From Chloroflexota bacterium (GTDB lineage: Bacteria; Chloroflexota; Anaerolineae; Anaerolineales; JACQED01): a stretch of 17,836 bases of DNA. The stretch is taken from the NCBI GenBank assembly GCA_016200785.1, contig JACQED010000376.1:1-17836 (forward strand). The letters are read 5' to 3'. Of this stretch, positions 1-6,752 are shown in pieces. The notes below the pieces were generated by a model. It was not told the DNA's origin. It searched no databases and saw only the letters and a list, made by a program, of their open reading frames with translations. The translations under genes and the position numbers were made by a program. The first letter of the stretch is position 1, and each line of letters begins with the position of its first letter.

Positions 1-861
1 AAGACCGAGCTGACCAAAGCCCTGGCCGAGTTCCTCTTCGGCAGTGAAGACGCGCTCGTCCAGTTGGATATGTCCGAGTTCATGGAGCGGCACACGGTCA
101 GCCGCCTCGTCGGCGCGCCTCCGGGCTACGTCGGCTACGACGACGCGGGGCAACTCACCGAGGCCCTGCGCCGCCGACCGTACTCCATCGTCGTCTTCGA
201 CGAAGTTGAGAAGGCGCACCCCGAAGCGCACAATCTCCTTCTGCAAATTATGGAAGAAGGCCGCCTGTCTGACGCGCGCGGGCGCAAGGTGGACTTCCGC
301 AACGCGCTGATCGTCATGACCTCCAACATCGGCGCGGACATGATCAAGCGGCAAACGTCGCTGGGCTTTGCGCTCAAGAAGGATGAAGCCAAAGAAGAGC
401 GCCTGGCCTACGACGAGATGCAGAAGAAACTCACCGACCAACTCAAGAAGGTCTTCCGCCCCGAGTTCCTCAACCGGGTTGACGCGCAGATCGTCTTCCG
501 CGCGCTCAACCGCGAGGAGATCAACCAGATCGTCGACCTCGAAGTCGCCAAGGTCTCCAAGCGTTTGATGGACCATCACATCACGTTCGAACTCACGCAG
601 GCGGCCAAGGACTTTCTCGGCGAGAAAGGCTACCACCCGGACTACGGCGCCCGCCCGCTCAAGCGCGTCATCCAGCAGCGGATCGAGGATGCGCTGTCCG
701 ACGGCCTGCTGGCCGGGAAATACCACGATGGCGACACCCTCCGAATCGACGTAAAGGACGGCGAGATCGTGATGGCGAGCCAGCCGGTATCTGAGGCGGC
801 ATCGGCGGTGTCCACTATCGAAGCACTGCCCAGGCCCCTGCCCGAAGCGGTGCCTGCGTGA
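1..861 (+). CDS. clpC: ClpC-type AAA+ unfoldase, C-terminal part (5' end outside window)
   Basis: This is the second AAA+ module of an HSP100 unfoldase that unfolds substrates with ATP and feeds them to the ClpP protease. The window opens on the Walker A lysine (codon 1-3, followed by TEL). Then come the pore loop GYVGYDDAGQ, Walker B VVFDEVEKA (codons 190-216), sensor 1 MTSNIGA, the arginine-finger region FRPEFLNRVD and the sensor 2 motif GARPLKR. An LGF tripeptide at 361-369 sits where ClpC and ClpA have their ClpP-docking loop. ClpB lacks this loop, so I call ClpC rather than ClpB. The tail after the D2 small domain is Ala/Pro-rich and not conserved. The N-domain and first AAA+ module lie upstream of the window. 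An intrinsic terminator follows the stop. Confidence 0.9.
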   Translation, partial: KTELTKALAEFLFGSEDALVQLDMSEFMERHTVSRLVGAPPGYVGYDDAGQLTEALRRRPYSIVVFDEVEKAHPEAHNLLLQIMEEGRLSDARGRKVDFRNALIVMTSNIGADMIKRQTSLGFALKKDEAKEERLAYDEMQKKLTDQLKKVFRPEFLNRVDAQIVFRALNREEINQIVDLEVAKVSKRLMDHHITFELTQAAKDFLGEKGYHPDYGARPLKRVIQQRIEDALSDGLLAGKYHDGDTLRIDVKDGEIVMASQPVSEAASAVSTIEALPRPLPEAVPA

Positions 862-867
862 CATTGC

Positions 868-887
868 GGCGGACTTTCCAGTCCGCC
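868..887. repeat. Perfect 8-bp hairpin just after clpC
   Basis: GGCGGACT and AGTCCGCC form a perfect stem around a TTCC loop, 6 nt past the clpC stop. No T-run follows, so it is more likely an mRNA 3'-end stabiliser or an accessory to the terminator 22 nt downstream than a terminator itself. Confidence 0.5.
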
Positions 888-909
888 CGGGCAACGCCAA
901 TAAGTCTCG

Positions 910-942
910 GCGGCCATCGTCCAAAAGGCGATGGCCGCTTTT
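910..942 (+). terminator. Rho-independent terminator of clpC
   Basis: A 10-bp perfect stem (GCGGCCATCG at 910-919, CGATGGCCGC at 929-938) is closed by a 9-nt loop and followed directly by TTTT, then a T-rich stretch. It lies 49 nt past the clpC stop and just ahead of the promoter for the next unit, so it separates the two transcription units. Confidence 0.85.
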
Positions 943-979
943 GTTCTTCTGCTACCCTTTTCTAACCCCGCTGGCGTCC

Positions 980-1008
980 TTGCCCCACTCTTTCCTCTGT
1001 GCTACACT
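980..1008 (+). promoter_or_regulatory. Sigma70-type promoter of the receiver-ATPase/sirtuin/kinase unit
   Basis: A -35 TTGCCC (980-985, 4 of 6 to consensus) is 17 nt from a -10 TACACT (1003-1008). The -10 carries a TGn extension (TG at 1000-1001). Transcription would start near 1015, giving a leader of about 70 nt before the ATG at 1086. Confidence 0.55.
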
Positions 1009-1085
1009 TGCGCCGAAATTCCAACGGTGCCAGAGCGGAGCCGACCTATCAGACACCAAGGATCCCTTTTCCTCGGAACGACAAG

Positions 1086-2243
1086 ATGGCTGAAAAGATT
1101 CTCATCGTTGACGACGACCTCGACACTCTCAAACTCATCGGGTTGATGCTTCAGCGGCAGGGCTACGAAATCGCCGCGGCCAATAACGGCACACAAGGGT
1201 TGGCCAAGGCCGCCGCCGAAAAGCCCAATCTGATCCTGCTCGACTTGATGATGCCCGACATGGACGGCTACGAAGTCACGCGCCGCCTGCGGGCCAATCC
1301 CGAGCTGGCTCACATCCCGATCATCATGTTCACGGCCAAGACGCTGGTGGACGACAAAGTGCAGGGCTTCGAGGCCGGGGTGGACGACTACCTGACCAAG
1401 CCGACGCATCCGGCCGAATTGGCTTCGCGTGTCAAGGCGCTGTTGCAACGCGCGGCAGCGGCCCGGGCGGCCACAGTGGCGACCGAGCACGGGCGGATAG
1501 TCGGCTTCCTGGGCGCGAAGGGCGGCCTGGGGACGACCACCATCGCGCTCAACGTCGCCGTGGCGATGGCGCTGGCCGGCGAAAGCGTCATCGCCGCCGA
1601 CCTGCGGCCCGGCCAGGGAACGATGGGCCCGCTGGCCGGTTTCACCCGCGCCAGCGGCATGGGGACGCTCCTCGCCAAGCCGGTTGCCGAACTCAGTCCG
1701 CGCATGGTCGAGGGCCAGTTGGTCGCGCACGCCTCGGGGCTCAGGCTTTTGCTCTGCTCCTCCGCCGCCGGTGAAGGCGCGCTCAGCTCGGCCGTGGCCC
1801 AGGCCGAGGCCATCGTCAAGCATCTCGGCACGCTGAGCAAGATCACGATCATCGATCTCGGAGCGGGGTTGAACGACATGGCGAAGCGGGCGGCGGCGCT
1901 GTGCGATCAGTTGATCGTCGCCGTCGAGCCTCTGCGCGTCACTCTGGCGATGGGCAGGAATCTGCTGGCCGAACTGGAAGCGGTCGGCATCGGCCAGTCG
2001 CGGACGGAAGTGGTGATGATGAATCGCATCCCGTCCAGCGTCCAGACCTCGTTCCTCGTGGCGCAAGAAATTTTGAGCCGCCAGATCGGAATGCTGTTCA
2101 CGCCCGCGCCCGATCTGGCGTACCAGGCCGCCGAGCGCGCCGCGCCCATTATCCTGCTGCAACCCGACAGCCTGACAGCGGACCAAACGCGCAAACTGGC
2201 TCAGTCCATCGCCGAGAAGGGAAGACTTTCCGGCGGCGCATGA
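1086..2243 (+). CDS. Response-regulator receiver fused to a CpaE/MinD-like ATPase
   Basis: This 385-aa protein has two domains. Residues 1-122 form a canonical CheY-like receiver, with acidic pocket D9-D11, phosphoacceptor D53 in LILLDLMMPDMDG, T83 and K105 before P106. Residues 136-385 form a ParA/MinD/CpaE-type ATPase with deviant Walker A KGGLGTTT: the signature lysine K145 is kept but the usual second lysine is T150. The architecture is that of CpaE/TadZ, which places Flp pili at poles, but no other tad/cpa gene is visible here. The ATG at 1086 is chosen because the receiver begins there (MAEKILIVDDD) and GGAA lies 7 nt upstream, although the frame is open from 999. Its stop overlaps the sirtuin start as ATGA, so the two are probably translationally coupled. 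The kinase two genes downstream is the likely phosphodonor. Confidence 0.85.
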   Translation: MAEKILIVDDDLDTLKLIGLMLQRQGYEIAAANNGTQGLAKAAAEKPNLILLDLMMPDMDGYEVTRRLRANPELAHIPIIMFTAKTLVDDKVQGFEAGVDDYLTKPTHPAELASRVKALLQRAAAARAATVATEHGRIVGFLGAKGGLGTTTIALNVAVAMALAGESVIAADLRPGQGTMGPLAGFTRASGMGTLLAKPVAELSPRMVEGQLVAHASGLRLLLCSSAAGEGALSSAVAQAEAIVKHLGTLSKITIIDLGAGLNDMAKRAAALCDQLIVAVEPLRVTLAMGRNLLAELEAVGIGQSRTEVVMMNRIPSSVQTSFLVAQEILSRQIGMLFTPAPDLAYQAAERAAPIILLQPDSLTADQTRKLAQSIAEKGRLSGGA

Positions 2244-3097
2244 CCCCACTGGCCCGTGTTCCGGCGGAGCCTCCCTACCCTGAGGCGGAGCGTGGCCGCC
2301 CCGAGGCGCAGCGTCTTCGCCCTGAGACGGGACGCCTCTACCCCCGGGCCGCTCGGTTGATCCGCGAGTCGCGCTTGAGCGTGGCCCTGACCGGCGCTGG
2401 CATTTCCACTCCCTCCGGCATTCCCGACTTTCGTTCTCCGGGCTCAGGTCTCTGGGAAGATGTCGATCCGATGGAGGTCGCCACACTGAGCGGCTTCAAA
2501 GAGAACCCACAAGCTTTCTACGACTGGATCCGGCCGCTGGCCCGCACGATCATCAACGCCGCGCCGAACCCGGCGCACCTGGCGCTGGCGGAGCTCGAAG
2601 CCAGAGGCTTTCTGCGCGCGGTGATTACGCAGAACATCGATCTCCTGCACGCGCGAGCCGGCTCGAAAAAAGTCCTCGAAGTCCACGGCCACATCCGTCG
2701 GGCAACCTGCATTCGCTGCTATCAAGCGCAGCCGGCCGCGCCGTACCTGGCCCGCTTCATCGAGGACGGCGGTGTGCCGCGCTGTCCGGGCTGCGGCGGC
2801 GTCCTCAAGCCGGACGTGATACTTTTCGGAGAACAACTGCCGGCCCTCGTGCTCGACGAGGCACGACGTCTCGCGCGCCACAGCGAGTTGATGATCGTGG
2901 CCGGCTCGTCGCTGGAAGTTGCGCCAGCCGCCGACCTGCCGGCGCTGACGCTGGCCTCCGGCGGACGGCTGATGATCGTCAACCGCGAGCCGACCTCTTT
3001 CGACGGCCAGGCCGACGTGGTGATCCACGACGACGTCGCCATCGCCCTCCCGGCGATCCTGACGGAGGGTTTGACCGGGGAGGCGCGCGGTGGTTGA
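2240..3097 (+). CDS. Sir2-family NAD-dependent protein deacylase
   Basis: A 285-aa sirtuin, which removes acyl groups from lysine side chains using NAD+. NAD-binding motif TGAGIS (residues 51-56) with SGIPDFRSP, then TQNIDLLH, the catalytic histidine H149 in EVHGH, a Zn ribbon of four cysteines (C157, C160, C182, C185), and the GSSLEV and VNRE motifs are all present. The sirtuin core starts near residue 36. The first ~35 residues are a Pro/Arg-rich extension containing three tandem 7-residue repeats (separate entry). The start ATG at 2240 overlaps the previous stop by 4 bp (ATGA), and the 3' end overlaps the kinase start by 8 bp. Sirtuins with the AxWxxYxxR desuccinylase signature exist, but I do not see that motif, so acyl preference is open. 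A shorter product from an internal TTG near 2357 is possible. Confidence 0.9.
   Translation: MTPLARVPAEPPYPEAERGRPEAQRLRPETGRLYPRAARLIRESRLSVALTGAGISTPSGIPDFRSPGSGLWEDVDPMEVATLSGFKENPQAFYDWIRPLARTIINAAPNPAHLALAELEARGFLRAVITQNIDLLHARAGSKKVLEVHGHIRRATCIRCYQAQPAAPYLARFIEDGGVPRCPGCGGVLKPDVILFGEQLPALVLDEARRLARHSELMIVAGSSLEVAPAADLPALTLASGGRLMIVNREPTSFDGQADVVIHDDVAIALPAILTEGLTGEARGG
2279..2341 (+). repeat. Three tandem 21-bp repeats in the sirtuin N-terminus
   Basis: Three adjacent 21-bp units (2279-2299, 2300-2320, 2321-2341) encode PEAERGR, PEAQRLR and PETGRLY; a decayed fourth unit (PRAARLIR) runs into the sirtuin core. Each begins CCYGAG. The unit length is a multiple of three, so the reading frame is kept. 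Confidence 0.75.
3077..3092 (+). promoter_or_regulatory. Shine-Dalgarno and GTG start of the kinase gene
   Basis: GGGGAGG at 3077-3083 lies inside the sirtuin coding sequence, 6 nt before the GTG at 3090. It decides the start and gives an 8-bp overlap with the sirtuin gene. Confidence 0.75.
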
Positions 3098-4343
3098 GAG
3101 CGACGGACGCCAGTCAACCGGCCGGCGGGCCGGCGACGCTTCGGCCATCCGCAATTATCCGCTCCTCCTGCGGCGTTACCAGCGGCTGATGGAGATCAGC
3201 CGCGTCCTCGGCTCCACACTCGAACTGCCGGCGCTCCTGCGCCAAATCATCGAGGCGGCCCGCGAACTCACCCACACCGAAGCCGCCTCGATCCTGCTCA
3301 TCGATCCGCGCACCGGCGAACTGCGCTTTGAGGCCTCCACTCAGGTAGACACTTCGCAGATGGACAGCATCATGGTGCCCAAAGAGGGCAGCATCGCCGG
3401 CTGGATCGTCAGCCACGACGAGCCGCTGGTGATCGCGGACGTGACGCAAGACCCGCGCCACTACCAACAGGTGGACAAGAAAGTTGACTTCGTCACGCGC
3501 TCGCTGCTGGGCGTGCCGCTGAAAACGCGCGACAAGACGATCGGCGTGCTCGAAGCGATCAACAAGAGAGGCGGGGGGTTCAGCCCCGACGACGCCGACA
3601 CGCTGGAAATTCTGGCCGCGCAGGCGGCGGTCGCCATCGAAACTGCGCGCCTGTTCCAGCAAAGCGATCTGGTGGCCGAGATGGTGCACGAACTGCGGAC
3701 ACCGCTGGCGGCCCTCACCGCCACCAGCCACCTCCTGCTGCGCTCCGACCTGCCGGAGGAGCGCCGCGCCGAATTCGTGCGCACCATCCAGCAGGAAACC
3801 CTGCGGCTGACTTCGATGACGAGCGACTTCCTCGACCTGGCCCGCCTCGAATCCGGACGGGCGCGCTTCGTCCGCGCGCCGTTCGCCATGCCCGAATTGG
3901 TCGCCGAGTGCGTGGGGATCATCCAGCCGCAGGCGCACGACCGAAGTATCGCTCTGCGCGTCGAGGTGCCCGATGTTCCCCGAACCGTCTCCGGCGACCG
4001 GGCGAAGATCAAGCAGGTCGTGCTCAACTTGCTGACCAACGCGATCAAGTACAATCGGGAGGGCGGGACGATCGTGGTGCGTGGAGCGGGCGATCAGAAT
4101 TCCTACGAACTGAGCGTGGCCGACACCGGGAAGGGCATCCCACCCGACAGCCTGCCGCGCATCTTCGAGAAGTTCTACCGCGTGGCCGACACCGAAGGCT
4201 GGACGCAGGGCACCGGTCTCGGCCTGGCCATCGCCAAGAAGATCGTCGAGACTCACGGCGGCGAGATGACGGTCGAGAGCCAAGTCGGCGTGGGGGCGAC
4301 GTTCAGGTTTACTTTGCCGTTTGAGACGGGTGGGAAGCGATGA
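3090..4343 (+). CDS. Soluble GAF-domain sensor histidine kinase
   Basis: A 417-aa kinase with no transmembrane segment, so the signal is probably cytoplasmic. A short basic N-terminus and helix lead to a GAF domain (about residues 35-185), then a HisKA dimerisation helix with phosphoacceptor H200 in MVHELRTPL, then a HATPase domain. The HATPase has N-box NLLTNAIKYN (N317), G1 DTGKGIPP (D345 onward), F-box IFEKFYRV and G2 GTGLGLAI. The protein lacks its own receiver. Its operon partner, the receiver-ATPase protein, carries an intact phosphoacceptor and is the natural target. The GTG start is fixed by a strong Shine-Dalgarno in the sirtuin 3' end. The GAF ligand cannot be read from sequence. 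Confidence 0.9.
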   Translation: MVESDGRQSTGRRAGDASAIRNYPLLLRRYQRLMEISRVLGSTLELPALLRQIIEAARELTHTEAASILLIDPRTGELRFEASTQVDTSQMDSIMVPKEGSIAGWIVSHDEPLVIADVTQDPRHYQQVDKKVDFVTRSLLGVPLKTRDKTIGVLEAINKRGGGFSPDDADTLEILAAQAAVAIETARLFQQSDLVAEMVHELRTPLAALTATSHLLLRSDLPEERRAEFVRTIQQETLRLTSMTSDFLDLARLESGRARFVRAPFAMPELVAECVGIIQPQAHDRSIALRVEVPDVPRTVSGDRAKIKQVVLNLLTNAIKYNREGGTIVVRGAGDQNSYELSVADTGKGIPPDSLPRIFEKFYRVADTEGWTQGTGLGLAIAKKIVETHGGEMTVESQVGVGATFRFTLPFETGGKR

Positions 4344-4374
4344 AACAATCACGAGCAAGGGTCAAAGAAACAAA

Positions 4375-4421
4375 CAGGCGACAACTATCAGTCGGTTTTT
4401 GAGTCAGTTGGAAATCGCCTG
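4375..4421. repeat. Long imperfect hairpin between kinase and lipoprotein genes
   Basis: CAGGCGA (4375-4381) pairs with TCGCCTG (4415-4421). Directly inside, CAACT (4382-4386) pairs with AGTTG (4406-4410), with GAAA bulged on the 3' side. The T-run is in the loop, so this is not a classical terminator. It may mark the 3' end of the three-gene unit. I see no convincing promoter in 4344-4448. Confidence 0.45.
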
Positions 4422-4448
4422 ACAGAAAGCCTGCCTCACGCAAATGAC

Positions 4449-5039
4449 GTGAACTTCACGCCTCACGTTTCGCGCCCTTCTCCTCTCTCGTTCCTTCTCG
4501 CCGTCCTCCTCGCCGCCTGTTCCACAGTGGCGACACCGACGCCCACAGCCTCGCGCCCACCTACGCAGACTCCCGCGTCCGCAACTCTCACGCCGATCAC
4601 CCGCACCGTCGCGCCTGTCACTGTCACAGTCAGCGTGTCGCCCATCATCGCCGCGAACCTGGGCGATCGCGTGCTCGGCCCTGCGACGGTCAGCGTGGAA
4701 GCTCCCGGCGCGTCGCGCGTAGAAGTGTACGTCTGGCCGGTTGACGGGCCGTTCAGCAACGCCGCACTCAGCGATCCGAAACTGATCGGCGTTGACGACG
4801 ATGCCGCCGACGGCTTCGCCGTGCCGTGGGCCGCCGACGAGCCGTACTTCGCCGTCAAGGTTTTCGCGACAGCGTATCGTGGGGCCGATGGGAAGTCGCA
4901 ATCGTCAGAACCGATTTGGGTTCTGCTCGACTGGCGGCACGGGACGGCGACTGCCGAAGCCGTCTCGACCGCGACGCTCGCCTCGCTCACTTTGAGATTG
5001 CCGGCGCACGCGGTTGCGCAGATCACGTTTAAGCCCTAA
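4449..5039 (+). CDS. Secreted lipoprotein with Ig-like domain
   Basis: A 196-aa predicted lipoprotein. A hydrophobic stretch SFLLAVLLAAC ends in an LAAC lipobox (C24), followed by a Thr/Pro-rich linker (about residues 25-55) typical of surface lipoproteins. Residues about 60-160 look like a beta-sandwich/Ig-like domain (VSVEAPGASRVEVYVWP, later GFAVPW and FAVKVFATAY). The last 17 residues (LPAHAVAQIT region) resemble the C-terminus of the next lipoprotein. The GTG start has no clear Shine-Dalgarno and the N-terminus holds little positive charge, so the start is uncertain. Only 24 nt separate it from the next gene, so the two are probably co-transcribed. No specific function recognised. Confidence 0.65.
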   Translation: MNFTPHVSRPSPLSFLLAVLLAACSTVATPTPTASRPPTQTPASATLTPITRTVAPVTVTVSVSPIIAANLGDRVLGPATVSVEAPGASRVEVYVWPVDGPFSNAALSDPKLIGVDDDAADGFAVPWAADEPYFAVKVFATAYRGADGKSQSSEPIWVLLDWRHGTATAEAVSTATLASLTLRLPAHAVAQITFKP

Positions 5040-5063
5040 TATGAACGCCCAGGGAAACCTGAT

Positions 5064-6731
5064 ATGAACCGCTTCAAATTCCCGCTTCGTCTGCTCTTCG
5101 TCTTTCTGCTCGCGGCGTGTGGTCGGGCAACGGAGCCGCCGCCTCCAACGCCGCCGGTGGCCTTCTCTGTGCCGCCCCCGCCCGGCCTGCCCGTTCCCAC
5201 CGCGACTCAGCCGCCGGTCACTCCGACAATCCCCGCGGCGACGCCGGCCGGCTTCACCGGCCAACCCATCGCCGTGGACGCCGGCGATCCGTTAGGCCCG
5301 GCGTCGGCCATCGGCGACTTCGTGGGGATTCAGGGGCCGCCGAACACAGTGGATTGGGACGATCCCGACGTGTGGGTCGTCGAAGCGTGGCGTAACCTCG
5401 GACTGAGCGCCGCCGAGGTCGCACTCTTCCGGGAGGACGACGACTATAGCGTCGTCGTCACACGCAACGCTCAGGGCAAGATCGATCTCGACTTCACCCG
5501 GTTCGACAAGTTTCTGGGTTATCTCTTAAACGCGCTCGGCGCGAGGCAAGTGCGCTTCAGCACGATTTTCGTCCCCCGCGCTCTCTCCTCCAAACCGGAT
5601 GATCCGGGCTATCCTTATTACTCGCCGAAGGACTACAAGGAGTGGGCCGATGTGGTGACGCAGACCGTCACCCACCTCCAAGACAAGTGGGGCCTCACCC
5701 GCCAGTCATTCCAGACGTGGACCGAGCCGGAGACGTACCGCTACTGGCGCGGCCACAGCCGAAAGAAGGACGACCCCAAACTGCTGCAGGATTTCGTCGA
5801 GCACTACGTGAACACGTGGCGGGCGATCAAAGCCGCCGACCCCACCGCAAAGGTCGGCGGGCCGATGACGATCTATTCCGACAATGGCGTCGTCAATCAG
5901 CCGTGGGGCTTCGAGGATTTCGTCCGCGAACTGGCCGCCTACAACACGGCGCATCCCGACGCGCCCGTGACGTTGGACGAGGCGGTGTGGCAGGATTACG
6001 ACTGGGCCGGGAGCGGGAGGCTGGCCGGCGGCGCGGCCAAAGCGCGCGAAGCGCTGGCGAAGTATAGCTTCCCCGCCGACACGCCGCTGATCGTCGTGGG
6101 CTGGAACACGGACAAATTCAACTACCCCAAATGTGGCAACGTGTCACTGCCATATCACGCCTCGTTCGCCGCCGCCAGCATCATTCACGAACTTTCGTCG
6201 GGCAGCACGCGCGACGTCACGCAGGCTTACTGGTGGCCGTTCGAATACGACTGGGGCTGTGCCGGACTGGGGCTGGTCACCTATCCCGTGTCGGAATTCA
6301 CCGTGACCGACCCCACCGGCGCGAATGAGCCATTCACGATCCCGACGGTGACGGAATATTGCAAACGCCCGGCGTACGCCGCCTTCGAGATGTTGAAGGC
6401 GATGGAGGCCGGGAAGTTCGTGGGCCTCGCGCTCCCCGCCGGCTCGACGCTCGAAGCGATGGCCGTGCGCGACGATTCGGCGCATCACGTCATCGCCATC
6501 GTCGCCAATCACGCTGGCGCCGATCAGGCCGCGACCCTCACTTTCAATCACCTCCCCTTCGGCGCGGAAGCCGTCACCGGCACGCTTCAACAAATTGACA
6601 AGACCCACAGCGCAGATTGCAAAGGACTCGAAGCGGGAACGCGGAGTCGCATCGCCGTGAGCGGCGGCGCGGTCGAGGTCACGCTGAGCCTGCCCGCGTA
6701 TTCGGTGGCACAGATCACGCTGGAGCCTTGA
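5064..6731 (+). CDS. GH39-like glycosidase-fold lipoprotein, possibly inactive
   Basis: A 555-aa lipoprotein with signal peptide and LAAC lipobox (C19), then a Pro/Thr-rich linker to about residue 65. The rest resembles a GH39-type clan-A TIM barrel with a C-terminal beta-sandwich. TWTEPETYRYWRG (acid/base candidate E221) matches the WNEP-type motif at the end of strand 4. The strand that normally carries the nucleophile as TEW/TEF reads LIVVGWNTD, with glycine 346 in place of glutamate. AYWWPFEYDW and RPAYAAFEML fit the last barrel strand and helix. The family acts on xylosides, iduronides or similar glycans. If the nucleophile is truly missing, this copy would bind rather than cleave. AGGGA lies 8 nt before the ATG. 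The GH39 call rests on motifs, not on an alignment. Confidence 0.65.
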   Translation: MNRFKFPLRLLFVFLLAACGRATEPPPPTPPVAFSVPPPPGLPVPTATQPPVTPTIPAATPAGFTGQPIAVDAGDPLGPASAIGDFVGIQGPPNTVDWDDPDVWVVEAWRNLGLSAAEVALFREDDDYSVVVTRNAQGKIDLDFTRFDKFLGYLLNALGARQVRFSTIFVPRALSSKPDDPGYPYYSPKDYKEWADVVTQTVTHLQDKWGLTRQSFQTWTEPETYRYWRGHSRKKDDPKLLQDFVEHYVNTWRAIKAADPTAKVGGPMTIYSDNGVVNQPWGFEDFVRELAAYNTAHPDAPVTLDEAVWQDYDWAGSGRLAGGAAKAREALAKYSFPADTPLIVVGWNTDKFNYPKCGNVSLPYHASFAAASIIHELSSGSTRDVTQAYWWPFEYDWGCAGLGLVTYPVSEFTVTDPTGANEPFTIPTVTEYCKRPAYAAFEMLKAMEAGKFVGLALPAGSTLEAMAVRDDSAHHVIAIVANHAGADQAATLTFNHLPFGAEAVTGTLQQIDKTHSADCKGLEAGTRSRIAVSGGAVEVTLSLPAYSVAQITLEP

Positions 6732-6738
6732 GATGAAG

Positions 6739-6752
6739 TATACTTAGCCGCA
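6739..6752 (+). promoter_or_regulatory. -10 element for leaderless ABC exporter mRNA
   Basis: TATACT (6739-6744) is followed by exactly 7 nt and then the ATG at 6752, so transcription would begin at or next to the start codon. No Shine-Dalgarno is visible and no good -35 box lies at 17 nt. The same 7-nt geometry is seen at mutL and the M3 peptidase. Confidence 0.5.

Noticed and set aside
1086..2243. Flp/Tad pilus locus suggested by the CpaE-like protein
   Set aside because: No secretin, CpaF-type ATPase, pilin or prepilin peptidase occurs in the window.
2279..2341. CRISPR-like array
   Set aside because: The 21-bp repeats are directly adjacent, coding and without spacers; no cas gene is present.
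1002..2486. Long open frame on the minus strand opposite the receiver-ATPase and sirtuin genes
   Set aside because: It is antisense to two clearly recognised proteins, shows no domain, and is rich in Arg, Gly, His and Asp as expected from the complement of high-GC codons.
3114..4358. 414-codon minus-strand frame opposite the histidine kinase
   Set aside because: Antisense shadow of an intact kinase; no recognisable motif or start signal.
4448..4460. 13-bp palindrome CGTGAA-C-TTCACG over the lipoprotein GTG start
   Set aside because: It could be an operator, but it lies in a TCACG-rich stretch where such matches arise easily, and I have no regulator or second copy to support it.
5041..5067. 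Eight-codon ORF overlapping the start of the GH39-like lipoprotein
   Set aside because: No Shine-Dalgarno and too short; it is explained by a chance direct repeat of ATATGAAC (5039-5046 and 5062-5069).
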